A stretch of DNA of 64,000 nt from Epichloe hybrida (taxonomy: Eukaryota > Ascomycota > Sordariomycetes > Hypocreales > Clavicipitaceae). Each line of letters opens with the position of its first letter. The stretch's first letter is position 1. The stretch lies in NCBI GenBank assembly GCA_019022495.1, contig JAFEKR010000031.1:62001-126000 (forward strand), given 5' to 3'. The notes under the pieces are model-generated. The model was not told where the DNA came from, searched no databases, and saw nothing but the letters and a program-made list of their open reading frames with translations. Shown piece after piece: positions 1 through 10,408 of the stretch. The position numbers and the translations under genes are program-made.

Positions 1-3000
1 CTGATGCTGCTGCTGCCCCTGCTGCTGTTGAGGGAATCGAGCTTGAGACGAGGATGGCAACGTGGCAGAGTACTCCATGAGAGGGTACGTGGATGTGATT
101 CTTGATTGGTGATGATTTCCAAGAAGAAGCGTCGGGTCGACGAGTGGGCCTTGTATGGCTGCATGGTTATACATATCCAGAGGATTGATGATGCTCGTGC
201 TGGGGAGCAGGGGGGGCAGCAGGCTGGGCAAGGTGTAAGAGGACGAAGCATGCATTTGAGCGGGATGATTTGCAGACCTGTTGCCGTTGATGTTGCTGTC
301 TGGGCCTGTCGAGAACGGGCACAACTGATGATGCCATACTTGGCTCCAACGAGGCGGTGGTGCGGTGGCCGTTATGCTAGACATGTAACCTTGCTGCGGG
401 TCCCAACTTGCTTGATTGTTGACTTGGTTGTGACCGAAGGTGTCGTTGACGTAATAAGGAGCGAGGCCGGTTTGTTGTGTTTGTTGTGGTTGTCCGCTGC
501 TTAACATCCGGCTGTGGGCGGGATCAACAGCAACAGATGTCTGCTGATACTGACCTTGTTGTTGTTGTTGTCGCTGCTGCTGCTGCAGGAGAAGCTGGTT
601 GCCCTCGTTCACATCATCTGGGTTGGAAACCAATTCATGGCCATAGTGATGGTGATGTCGATGGGGGACATGATCAATTTCAACATCAAACTCATCTTCC
701 CACTTGACATCGTCACCGTATGGCTCATCGTCATCGTCCTGCCCATCGCCGGCGTCTCTGTTCACACGTCTGCGAGACGGCCTGGGTCGTACTCGTCTCT
801 TGGCCGGAACAGTCTGCCCTTCTTCTGCCTTGAGACTCGCCACCTCTTGCCTTCCTCGCTCGATGGCGCCGTCATACTCTGGATGCCGGTTCGGCGGGTA
901 CGGCTCAGAATTGCCAGGCCATTTGGCGATGACCATGGCGGCCAGTTCTTGGGAGGAAAGCTGGTCTATGCGTTTGTCTTGAACTCTGCTGGCCTGGCCA
1001 TCGGGCTCGCCAACCCTAACCCTGGGGCCAGTTCCGCTCACATTCGGAGCGAGATCAGTTCCCAAGGGTGGCTGGCCGGGAGGCAGAACCGCCTGTCGCA
1101 TGTCCTGGGCGATGGAAGTCAAGGTCATTTTGTTCTCGGTCCTTCGCACAGCGACTTCTTTCTTGGGCTTCTTTTCTCCCGCGACTAGCGCAGCAACCGT
1201 TGCGGTATCTGCACCAGTGTTAATTGCCATTTTTAGCTTGTTGGCGGCCACGGGTGCGAGGGGGGGGGGTGGGTTGTTGGTTTCATTCCAAAGGAACCAG
1301 TTGACTAACCATGTTTACCGAGGGCCTCTCGAATCTGGTCCGTGAGCTTCCTCGTCTTCTCCCTCTTCTCAGCACTCGTCGCCTTCTTTTGGTCTTCTGT
1401 AGGCGGCTTCTTGTCGATGGCGTAGAGCGGGAAAAGGGGCCCGATCCAGTGCTCCATCTTGCTCCCGTCCTTGACGTCGTCTACGCCGCCGGCGCCGTAC
1501 CCGAGCGCAAGGTAGTATATCGGCCCCGGAGCATGTGGGAGCCTCTCGATGCAGTTGTAGCCGTCCTTTTCGTCATCGCAGCAGGTGGACACGGCGTTGC
1601 CTTGTTCGTCGACGACCGTCGTCGTCTGCTCCCCGACACACGAATCGCAGGGCCGTTGGCGGTCACAGTTTCGGCCGAGTTCCTTGCATCTCTTGCACTT
1701 GGCGAAGGTGCACATGTTTCCCATGCCGACGCGGCTGAAGTCGTACAGTGGGAATGACTTGTCTGGCTGTCCGGCATCCCAGCAGACGATGCCCATTTCC
1801 CAACACATGGAGCACGAGTATTCGATCTCCCTTGCCAGCGCGCGACAATGGTGCGTTGTCCCTTCGAGGCATGCCTTGCAGCCGCGTCTATAAGGGCTCC
1901 CTCCGCGGCATTCCGCCCAGCCGGAAAGTAAGGAGTGCAAGGTAGACCACTTGTCGGGGGGTTCTGGCGGAGTCGGGTTCTGGACTGGCCAGCCGCTGCT
2001 CATGCATACCATCTTCAGGGCCTCGCATCGATCACACGCACGCTCCCAGTTCTTCCTGCTCACCAGCCAGCTGCAGGGGACATCGTTCTTCTTCTTGCCC
2101 CTATTCTTGCAGATGTCGCACGCGTGGCGGAACCACTTGGCGTACCCCTGGCGGAGGTTGGGCTTTTGAGCCAGTTCCTTGCCGCCTACGTAACATCTGT
2201 TACAATCGTAGGGCTCGCGGTCGCTTCCCGTCTTTTCTTCTTTCTCTTGCAAGAAGTCTATTTGGTCCTCTTAGTTCCCCTGCTGTACGGAGTATGTGAT
2301 GAAGCCATCTTCATCTTTATCTTTCTTGGTTCAGTTCAGGGGGTCAGGGTCACTCACCATGTTGTGCCTTGTCTGCCGGGCGTGGCTTCGCAGTCACGCA
2401 ACTCGAACATTTGAGTCCCAACAAGGGATCAGCATCGCACGTGTTCTCCTGTCCGTTGTTCTTGCAGTTGGTACAGGCGGAGTCCTGGGGGTAATCGTCC
2501 GGGTGTTTGGTCGCGTATATCCGCCAAACTTGTTTCTGGCCCAGAACGCAGCAAGTGTGGGCGTCGTCATTGCTTTCGAATCTGTAATCAGCGCAGTTTT
2601 GGCACTCCAGGACGTACTTTCCTCGGGGGTTGCTCCAGTCGCACGGTCTGATTTTGTGCATTTCCCTTCCATAGGGATGGGTCTGGCAGAAAGTACAGAT
2701 TATTTGCACCACCTCTTCTGGTTCTTCTTCATCGTCATCATCATCGTCATCGTCACCGTCACCATCACCGTCGTCTTTTTCGTCCCCTTCGTGGCCGTTC
2801 ATCTCATACTTGCCAACGTGCTCTTCTTCGTCAGGCTCGTCATCGCTTTCATCACCGTTGTGGTCGCAGGCATGATGCCCGGTGTGCGATATCCTCACCC
2901 GTTTAGCATTTTTATGTCCATAAACTTGCTGTTGATCATCACCAGAGGCTCCCCTCTTGGTGTCTCTCGTAGTGACAGCAGTTGAGGGCGCAGAAGGCGT

Positions 3001-3039
3001 TCTGACGGCCGCACTGGGAAGGGGATGCCGAGGCGGCAT
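1..3039 (-). CDS. Cysteine-rich multi-CxxC protein with acidic and Gln-rich regions (3' end beyond the window)
   Basis: I do not recognise a named family. The model has exons 3039-2358, 2257-1319 and 1208-1 (minus strand), about 943 codons, still open at the window edge. Introns are 2258-2357 (GTGAGT...ATAG) and 1209-1318 (GTAAAC...TTAAC...GCAG); both join phase 1 and keep the frame. The N-terminal 100 residues are polar and carry a long Asp/Glu run (2710-2790). About residues 105-430 hold many CxxC pairs, such as CDICKNRG, CDRCEALKMVC and CKRCKELGRNCDRQRPCDSC, resembling repeated zinc-binding or degenerate Zn2Cys6 units. The C-terminal part from exon 3 is basic, then His- and Gln-rich (CAG/CAA repeats near 560-600 and 1-30). 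A nuclear or nucleic-acid role is only inference. An acceptor-like CAAACAG at about 3075 after a CTGAC suggests a 5' UTR intron, so an upstream start exon is possible. Confidence 0.7.
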
Positions 3040-5134
3040 GCTTTGCCGCGTGAAATCCGAAACCGAAGCCAAGCCTCTGTTTGAAAAAAGCAGAACAACA
3101 AGTCAGTCCACTGCCAGGGAAACAAGAAGAAAATTCGGGACGAGCAAAGCTGAGAAATAGAAGGAGGGAAGGGAAGAGAAAAAAAGAGTGGACAAGAGCT
3201 TCAGGGGGGTTGGTGTGGGCTGCCACGTTCGGAGAGCAAGTTGTTGAATCAGACTATATCTCACAAACGCGCTCACACTCACTTTGGTTCTTTCAAACGA
3301 AAGAGCCGAGAACAAGAACAAGGCTTAGCACAGGGTTCTGCAAGTATAGTGACTCTTTGAAGAACTCAAGCATCGAGTTTCAGAAAGCTATAGCAAGGGG
3401 ACAGGATCAGGAAAGCCCCATGAATATACATCTACATAAACAGTTGGCTCCATCCTCGTCCATCAACAACATGGCCCGTTTGCCAAACAGTCTCGGACAA
3501 GAACAGAAAGGGCAAATAAAGCATGCGGCCCGAATGAACAGCTACGCTTGAAAATAAGAACAAAAAAAAAAAATATTGTTTCACCAACAGGTCCCATCAT
3601 GGGGACCGACCGGCTTGCGGAATCTCCAGAAGGCTCGTTTCGAGACAAGACGACCTTTGGCACAATCTTTTTTTGGGCAAGTCCCGGCTGCCAACAAAGA
3701 GGTTTTCTAGCAAGTTGGTGAGAGCAGTTGTCGCCGAACGCATAGGGGGGGAGGGGAGGCGCCCGTTAACACGGACCACCTTTGGGCCGGGGCACGTTGA
3801 ACCTTGGACAACCAAAGAGCGAAAAAGGGCTGAGCACGAGGACAAGTTTGATTCATCCGCCGAGGCTGACGGGTTTGTTTGTTTATATGAGACGTAGGCG
3901 AGGAAAATCAAATGGTTTTTTTTTTTTTTTTTTTTTTGGCGTCCTCGGACACGCACGCGTCTTTGATGATGGGGGGGAAGACAACTCGTTCCTCCCCGCC
4001 GCCCGCGCATGAGTTTTGCCTTTCTTTCCCTTCCTTGGAAAACCGAGAGGCATTCGCGACGGGGCACACTGGGCTTCCGACCAGAACAACTTTATGCCCG
4101 TTTACTTGCATTCTCACGAGTTGTTCACCGTGAACCAACACAGAGGGAAGTGGGGTGTGGGCAAGGTGAGTTTGTTGCCGCCCACCAACCAACAATGTTT
4201 CACTTTTTACTTCGCTGCGCAACACCGTTGGTCAAACACGTCCTTTTGCGACACCAAATCCTTCTTGTGAACAAAAAAAAAAAAAAAAAAAAACCACAAC
4301 CCTTCTTTCTCCTATGATGCATCATCCATCCCGTTTTCAGCCTCGAACCCCCGACGACCCCCCTTCATTCCATTCCGTTCCGTTCCCTCCGAGAAGAGTT
4401 TCAATTTTTTTCATCCGCTCAAAACACCATTCATCTTTGCCGTCGAGACGATGAGGGAAAAAGACCAAGGCGAAGACGGAGGAGGAGCCGAGCCGAGCCG
4501 AGCCGAGCCGAGCTGTAAGCAGAAATCGGCGTCAAGCGTCAGCTTCACGTCAGCGCGTGCCAGAGAAGGCGCAGGCAGCAACAACAGCACGGACCAACAC
4601 CAACTGCTGCGTCGAGGGCTTCATCAATCAAGCAAGTCAAGTCAGTCAATAAATAGAACTACAAATCGCCGCATTCCTCCATGGCGCTTCTTTGCCTGCT
4701 CACTCAAAACGGGGTCCGAGCGACGCACGCGATGCACAAGAGAACACAACGTCGACAGCGGACCGTCCGCTCATAGACTATGTCTTGCTTCAATCAACTT
4801 ATTTTCACTTGTATGTAATAGCACGCTTGTCCTTTTTTTGCCGCCAACATGACTCCCAAAGATGTTGCTCTCCATTCATCAATTACAGTCCCCATATATC
4901 ATGGCTCTCTGGCCCCTGAAGTCTCTTCTCCCACCACTCTCACCACTCTCACCACTCTCACCTCCCATGACGTGGAAAGCAAAATCAGCAATGTCTTCTG
5001 TGTGTTATTCGGTACTTTTGCTTTACGTGATTGCTTCGCCGCCCAACTCCCTCCCATCCTGCCCCCCCCACCCCCCCAAAACCTCCCACAAGTCCCGCAA
5101 GTCCCATGATCTGTTAGTCTCTCCCCGCGGCTCT
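3040..5134. other. Intergenic: leader/promoter of the CxxC gene and 3' flank of the importin gene
   Basis: No coding segment is supported here; the open frames are short and low-complexity. The part next to 3040 looks like a CT-rich 5' leader on the minus strand with a probable UTR intron acceptor near 3075. Simple sequence: T22 at 3916-3937, A21 at 4273-4293, a GCCGA pentamer run at about 4486-4512, and a CTCACCA-type run at about 4937-4965. A C-rich tract lies at 5063-5080. Confidence 0.6.
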
Positions 5135-8100
5135 TCAGCCAGAGAACTGAAACCTAGCGGCTTCCAGCTGACCCAAACCATCCCGGGGGGCGACGTTGCG
5201 CCGTCGGTAGTTGGTCGTAAAGTCCTGAAGTAATGTTCGCACATGTCGGAGACCTCCCACATCACCAGATGAAAGCTTCTCCTTGATCTTTGTGATAAGC
5301 CTTTGCGCTTCGGGTGCAGTCACGGTTCCCTGAGGAAGTAGCTCGATGGTATGGGCAACCCACTCCGTGGTTTCTGCAGGCATGACTTCAAAGAGCGCCA
5401 GAATGACTCCGCTCCCATCTGCGAAACAGTCCCCTGGAAATGTGATCATCATGCCGGCCATCGTCTGCTTGACGAGATCGGTTCCATGTGTCATCAGAAG
5501 ATTCTTCACGATTCCCTTGATTTCCGCCACTTGTGCTTCTGGTAGGCTCTCACTGGTCGCGGGATTGTCGCCACCATATGACAACAAGTCTCGCAGAAAG
5601 TGGAGGGTGGACGATAGAGGATCCCTCTGCTCCAAGGTTAACGCATAGATTGATGCCTGGAAAATGGGTGCCAACAGTTGAGACGGTATCAACTTTTGTG
5701 GATAGTACAGGAGCGCATCGATCAAAAGGCGGAAGAAGTCGTCAATGACGTCCGGCAAGTCCTTGGGCTGCAAGTCTGCCATCACCCTAAGGAAAGCTGT
5801 CGTTTGCGCCTCAAAGAACGTGTAGATATGTTCCGTGGTGGCTTGATCCAGGTGCTCCCGATCCTCCGAGAACTCGCGGAGGATGGCTGCTGTGACCCAG
5901 AGAAAACATCCCTCTCTCGAAGTGTTGAAGCTGCTGGCCAATTTGTTGGCCATTTCGGGAAGCAGGGGCGCCATGGCCGTGCGGTACGACGTGACCATAT
6001 TGCGCCAGCATCGACAGATTCGCTCGCAAACCGGACTGAAATCCAGAAAGTTGTCCAGAACGGTAGACAGGATGGGAAAAACTTCTTGCCAATACTTGAC
6101 TGCCGGATTCTCTTCGCCAGGGTTCACGTAGGGTATGACGTTTTGCACAAAGATTGTGATGAGTTGGAGATGGTCTATGCAGATGCGAGTTAGTCACCGA
6201 ATATGTTGCGATGGAACAAAAGTTGGTCAAAGACATGTAGCTCACCTGCCAATGCCAGTTTGCCTTCCTCGTTGGTAGCTTGGTTGGCTTTGGTCATTAG
6301 TCTTTGCACAAGAGGATCCGCGTAAGTTTTGAGTAGTCTGTATGTTTCGGTCACGGGCTGAACAGCAACGACGTTGGCAACACCCTCTGTCAGTTCCTCC
6401 TTGCTCAAGTCCGGAAGCTTGTCTAGAATTTGATCGTAGAAAGTCTGCAGCTGCAGAACCTGCCCACTGAGAAGGTGTTTACAGTCGGTGCAGAAAAATT
6501 TGAGGGAAAGTGCCGAGGCTCTCAAGATTTCTCTGGATTCCGTCTGGAAAGATTCGACGATATAGTTGAATTGTGGTTCCAGGTACTCAGCATGTGCGGC
6601 GGTCCATTCAGTATATCGTCCCAGTACCATGATCGTTGCAAAGCGAAGCTTCTCGTGGCTGGGAATCTGCACCAAAAGAGGCATGAGCTGTGGGAGCACA
6701 ACACTCTCGTCCTTGTCAACCATGCGACCCAGAGCTCGCATGGCGAAAAGAGGAGCCTCGAGCTCTTGCCAATGGGGAACGTTGGACCCGTTGACTTCAC
6801 CAGCGTATTTCTGCATCCAAAGCTGAATAGCATGCAGAACCTTGGTTAGACACTCGGTCACACCCATGACGTCACAAGAATCTTTCAAGGTATCGCCCAT
6901 TCGATGTCGGAATTCGCGGAACTTCTCTTCCTGCTCTCGATCTCCGTCGAAAAGGTCGGCCTCGTTGCCAGAGTCTGGTTTGGGATATTCCAAGTGCTTG
7001 AGCAAGATGTCAACAAGCTTTGAGTAAACATTCATGAGCTCCACTCTGCCCTGAATATACCGCTCCAGCACGAGATACTGCTTGAGCTCGTACCAAAAGT
7101 CAAAGGTATGCTCGATGACGTCGCGCTCCGTGTCGCGAGCCGCGCATTCGAGGACAGCCTCCACCAGAGGCCTGAAATGGGATGGTTGGCGAGCTATTCC
7201 AACAACCCAGCTGGTAGCGGCAGTCGAGAAGACCTTGGTCAGCGACTTTAACCTATCTACATCCTCGTCTTCGGCAGCCTTGGCAATTTGCGGCTTGATG
7301 GCAGTAATTCGAGGATACATTGCCTGAACCGCATCTTGACTCTCATCAATGTCCCGGGTTTCTCGCAAAATTGTGCACAAACACTCGGCAGCTTCCGGTC
7401 CACCTTCGTCACTGGTGATACCCGAGAAGATGTTCTCAAGCAAGGGCGAAGTGATGATATTCATGACAGGAACTTCTCGAAGCCATGAAGTGATGCACTC
7501 CATGAGCTGAGGGTTGCGTGACGCTGCCGCTTGACGAGGCTGTAAGTATTCAGAGTAGGCCATTGGGTCACCGGATGAGGCGCACAAAACGTAACATGAC
7601 TAACCTGAAGATTGCGAGTAGTTGATCAGGAGTTGCACCACCTGCTCCGTGTTGTCTCCCAACAAGACTTGGGTCCGCGCTGAAAGTTCTTCTTCCTATG
7701 TTCCAACAATTAGACTCTGGTCCCCCATGGTATGCTGACGCCGATCGAGTGAGAAGTGTGTCGTCGCGAGAAACTTTGTTCCAAGTCGACAGGTTTGCGA
7801 TCCACGTACAGACAAGGTAATCTTTCGACCTTCAGTCACCTCTTCGGGCAAAACTCGTAAGAAGTCCAAGATGCAGGCATGGCTTTCGGGGCTGTCGCCG
7901 AGGGACTGCACCACAGAGGGAAGCACATCGTTCCAGTCCCTCATTTGTATCGCTAGTATGGCCAGACAAACGCAGAGCTGGACTCGAATGGGTTTTGGCC
8001 CGGCGGCAAAATGCTTCAGCAGCAGGAGAATCTGATTTCTCAAAGCGGGTAGCTCGCTTGGGGGGACTTGGGTAGTGAGATCATAGGTTATCTGACAGAT

Positions 8101-8459
8101 GTTAGAATCGCGACAGAGAGCTTCTGAAAGCAAACGGAATGCGTTAAAAAAACCTTTCCGCGAAGGGTGATGGCGGCGAACAGAGTCGCCTCAGGTTCGG
8201 CACTGGATTGAAGTATTCCCATCAGAGTACCCCACGAACCTTTCTAAACAGAATGCTGAGTTAGCAAGGTTTTTTGGAGTGGCCAGGTCAAGGCTAACAA
8301 AGGGAAGCAGATTTAGGCCGGCAAACGTACCGACTTCTGGAATCTCTCCAAATATTCGTGGGCTTTGGTCTTGGTTTCTTTTTCTCCAGTCCGCATCGTC
8401 ATGACCGCAGCAAGCACGTCGGACGGCGTGAAAGCCTCCTGGGCTCCGCCGGACGCCAT
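5135..8459 (-). CDS. MTR10: Importin-beta family nuclear import receptor, Mtr10 / transportin-SR (TNPO3) type
   Basis: A karyopherin-beta (HEAT-repeat) transport receptor. Known members of this family import SR/RGG proteins such as Npl3 and act in mRNA export and tRNA traffic. Six exons splice in frame: 8459-8331, 8243-8154, 8091-7810, 7695-7605, 7523-6246 and 6174-5135, giving 969 aa, very close to yeast Mtr10. The N-terminus shows the expected helices, with LFAAITLRGK joined across an intron to ITYDLTTQVP, a landmark of this family. NPQLMECITSWLREVPV and the C-terminal DFTTNYRRRNVAPR also fit it. Introns have CTAAC/CTAAT branch points; the donor at 8153 is weak (GTTTTT), and the acceptor at 7524 was chosen because it keeps the frame and the conserved NPQL segment. 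The stop is TGA at 5135-5137. It lies head-to-tail behind the FTHF cyclo-ligase gene, 625 bp away. Family assignment is sure; small exon edges are less so. Confidence 0.93.
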
Positions 8460-9084
8460 GGTGAACAACCCAGCTACTTTGCAAGGGGGTACGACGTCTC
8501 GGAGGAGAGAAGACTATATATAGTCGGGCAAAAGCTCGGAGAGGATGATGGATTCGAGCCTCGGAGGGTGTCGACAGGCGCTATGCGCGCAGCTCAAACG
8601 CAGTACCGGTATACGGCCACGAGGAACAAAAGTGAGGGGTAAAATGAGGGACGTGTATTACCGGCCTGGCAGGTAAAGCTGAGTGTGAGAAAGGCAAGGG
8701 TGGAAAGAGAGCCTGGAGGTTGAAGAAGGAGCACGAAGAATCAAAGTCCAGAAATCATCCAGTCAGCCGTCTGTCATGTAATCTTTGGCGGGGCAATGGG
8801 AAATGGGGTTGACAACTTGACAGAGCCCAGCAACGAGTTGTTGTTTTCCACGGTTGAAGTGGAGCCTCTTGGTCTTTGACAACCGACCACCCTACAGTCG
8901 GTATTCAAAAAAGTTTACGACCGAGTGAAAAAAAGCCGACAAGCCTGCAGAACATATTGGACCTTCGGGCGCATATTATTCTGCCGCCGCAGCATCGTCG
9001 ATTGCTTTTTCGGGAATCTGTTTCATGTACTATATGATGAATATGATGACTTGCTGCGCTTAACTAGGTGGCGCATATCCTATC
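8460..9084. other. Intergenic between two minus-strand genes (importin promoter, cyclo-ligase 3' end)
   Basis: 625 bp without a supported gene. It should hold the MTR10 promoter and leader and the 3' UTR of the cyclo-ligase gene. A TATA-like tatatatagtc lies at 8514-8524, only about 55 bp upstream of the MTR10 ATG. I see nothing else. Confidence 0.5.
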
Positions 9085-9886
9085 CTAGCAACTCTTTTTT
9101 ATCTCGCCATTTCCCAGCACAAGTCCATGAAGCCTTCTGTCGTACTGTCCCATGGGAACTTGTTCTCCTGGGCCACCCGAGAGAAGCTGCTCGGTGAGGG
9201 CCAATCCGAAAAACTGAGTGGGTTTCGCCTCGTTGTCGGGCGACATCATCTTGGCCGAGTACCGGTTCATAAAAAAGTCATAGAATCCTCTGCCGTGTCC
9301 CAGCCTCCGGACAGCCCCGGACTCATCAAAGTCGAAGGCAACGCCGGGCAGCAACATTAGATCAAGGCCAGCTTGGTCAGAGTGTTGAGCATCAGGACCA
9401 TCAAGAATGTGCTCTCGTTCATGTACCGTGGCCGGGTCAATGCTGGGAATACCCCAGCGGTCGGGCTTCAAGCTTTCGTAATCCTGGACGTTCTTCAAAT
9501 GCACCATGTCCATTACCCTGGCGGGGGTGTTTGGCGTATCCAGCGGAGATGCAGATGCATGAAGATACGGGACAAAGACTTGTTTTCCTGAAGCTAGCGC
9601 GTGCCGCACAATGGCGTCTGTCTGGATCTCACCCGAGGGCATGGACAGATAGATACTTATTCTCTTGGCGTCCGAGTAAGGCCCGAGGCTCTGGAGTGAT
9701 TCGAATATCTTGCGGCCTGCGTGCATCAGTCATCGGGTTGGCTGTGGCAGGTGAGGCCAGGCCGACCTGGGCGTCGGGGCTCTCTGCCTTACTTTGTGCT
9801 GTGATTGATTCCGCGGGCACCGACGAGAGTCTCTGTTTGACCAGGCCTCGCAGCTGCTGCTTAGCGGCCGTCAACGGGGAAGCCAT
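9085..9886 (-). CDS. FAU1: 5-formyltetrahydrofolate cyclo-ligase (5,10-methenyl-THF synthetase)
   Basis: Converts 5-formyl-THF plus ATP into 5,10-methenyl-THF, salvaging folinic acid into one-carbon metabolism. Two exons, 9886-9793 and 9716-9085, with a 76-bp phase-1 intron (GTAAGG...TGACTGATG...GCAG), give 241 aa, a normal length for the family. The N-terminal KQQLRGLVKQRL helix, the YLSMPSGEIQTDAI substrate region and the signature LLPGVAFDFDESGAVRRLGHGRGFYD (glycine-rich nucleotide and folate site) are all visible. The protein ends about 45 residues after LALTEQLLSG, as in other fungal members. No targeting peptide is obvious, so it is probably cytosolic. Divergent from the OPT transporter gene over a 522-bp shared upstream region. 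Confidence 0.93.
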
Positions 9887-10408
9887 CGCCAGACACGAAT
9901 CGGCGTGATGGCCGTCTGGGTCAACGACGAAATGAAATGGTCGGTGTCCAAGTTTGTTGATCCGTCTGTCCCTCTACATTTTTGTGGGCCGTCAGTGGTC
10001 AGACCAGGACCACACACACACGCCAGGGTTACGATGTTACAGTTACAATATGTACATATGTACAGTGGGTGTACATACATGAGTTGATGAGACAAGGGGA
10101 CGGGGAGGTCATTACGTTGTACTCCGTAATCCGTAGTTGTCAGTTGTCCGCCTGTTGTACGGATTATCAACCCGGCTCACCCAAATACATATGTACCCCG
10201 TCATGCGGATTCCGACTTGTCCGGCCAGACTACAACACACATGGGTGCATTCAATTATATAAGTACAGCGAACTCCTGCAGCACTTTTAAAGTCAGCAGC
10301 TTGGCTGCGTGAAGACGCGCATCTTGCGGAGTGGAATTCAGCCTGCTCTCCCGCTCGCTCTCCTGCTCTCCCCACCTCCCCTCCCCGTCTTCTGCCTTCA
10401 GCCGCACC
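9887..10408. promoter_or_regulatory. Divergent promoter region between FAU1 and the OPT transporter
   Basis: 522 bp shared between two divergent starts. A TATA-like aattatataag at about 10252-10263 lies about 150 bp upstream of the transporter ATG. The motif TACTCCGTA occurs at 10120-10128, with a related atccgta just after it. Short tacatatgtacat palindromic stretches lie at about 10050-10080. No open frame here resembles a protein. Confidence 0.5.

Noticed and set aside
514..1188. A 224-codon plus-strand frame near the left edge
   Set aside because: It is antisense to exon 3 of the CxxC gene, which is open for 400 codons and joined by consensus splice sites.
1228..1307. A separate gene starting at ATG 1230 just 75 bp after a stop at 1305
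   Set aside because: A GTAAAC donor at 1318 and a CAG acceptor at 1209 join the two frames in phase with a TTAAC branch, so one gene is more likely; kept as a caveat.
3081..5109. Several 60-160 codon frames between the CxxC gene and MTR10
   Set aside because: They cross homopolymers, have no splice-linked partners and no protein-like composition.
8480..8580. A possible tRNA (B-box-like gattcgagcc)
   Set aside because: No matching A box, anticodon arm or closed acceptor stem could be drawn.
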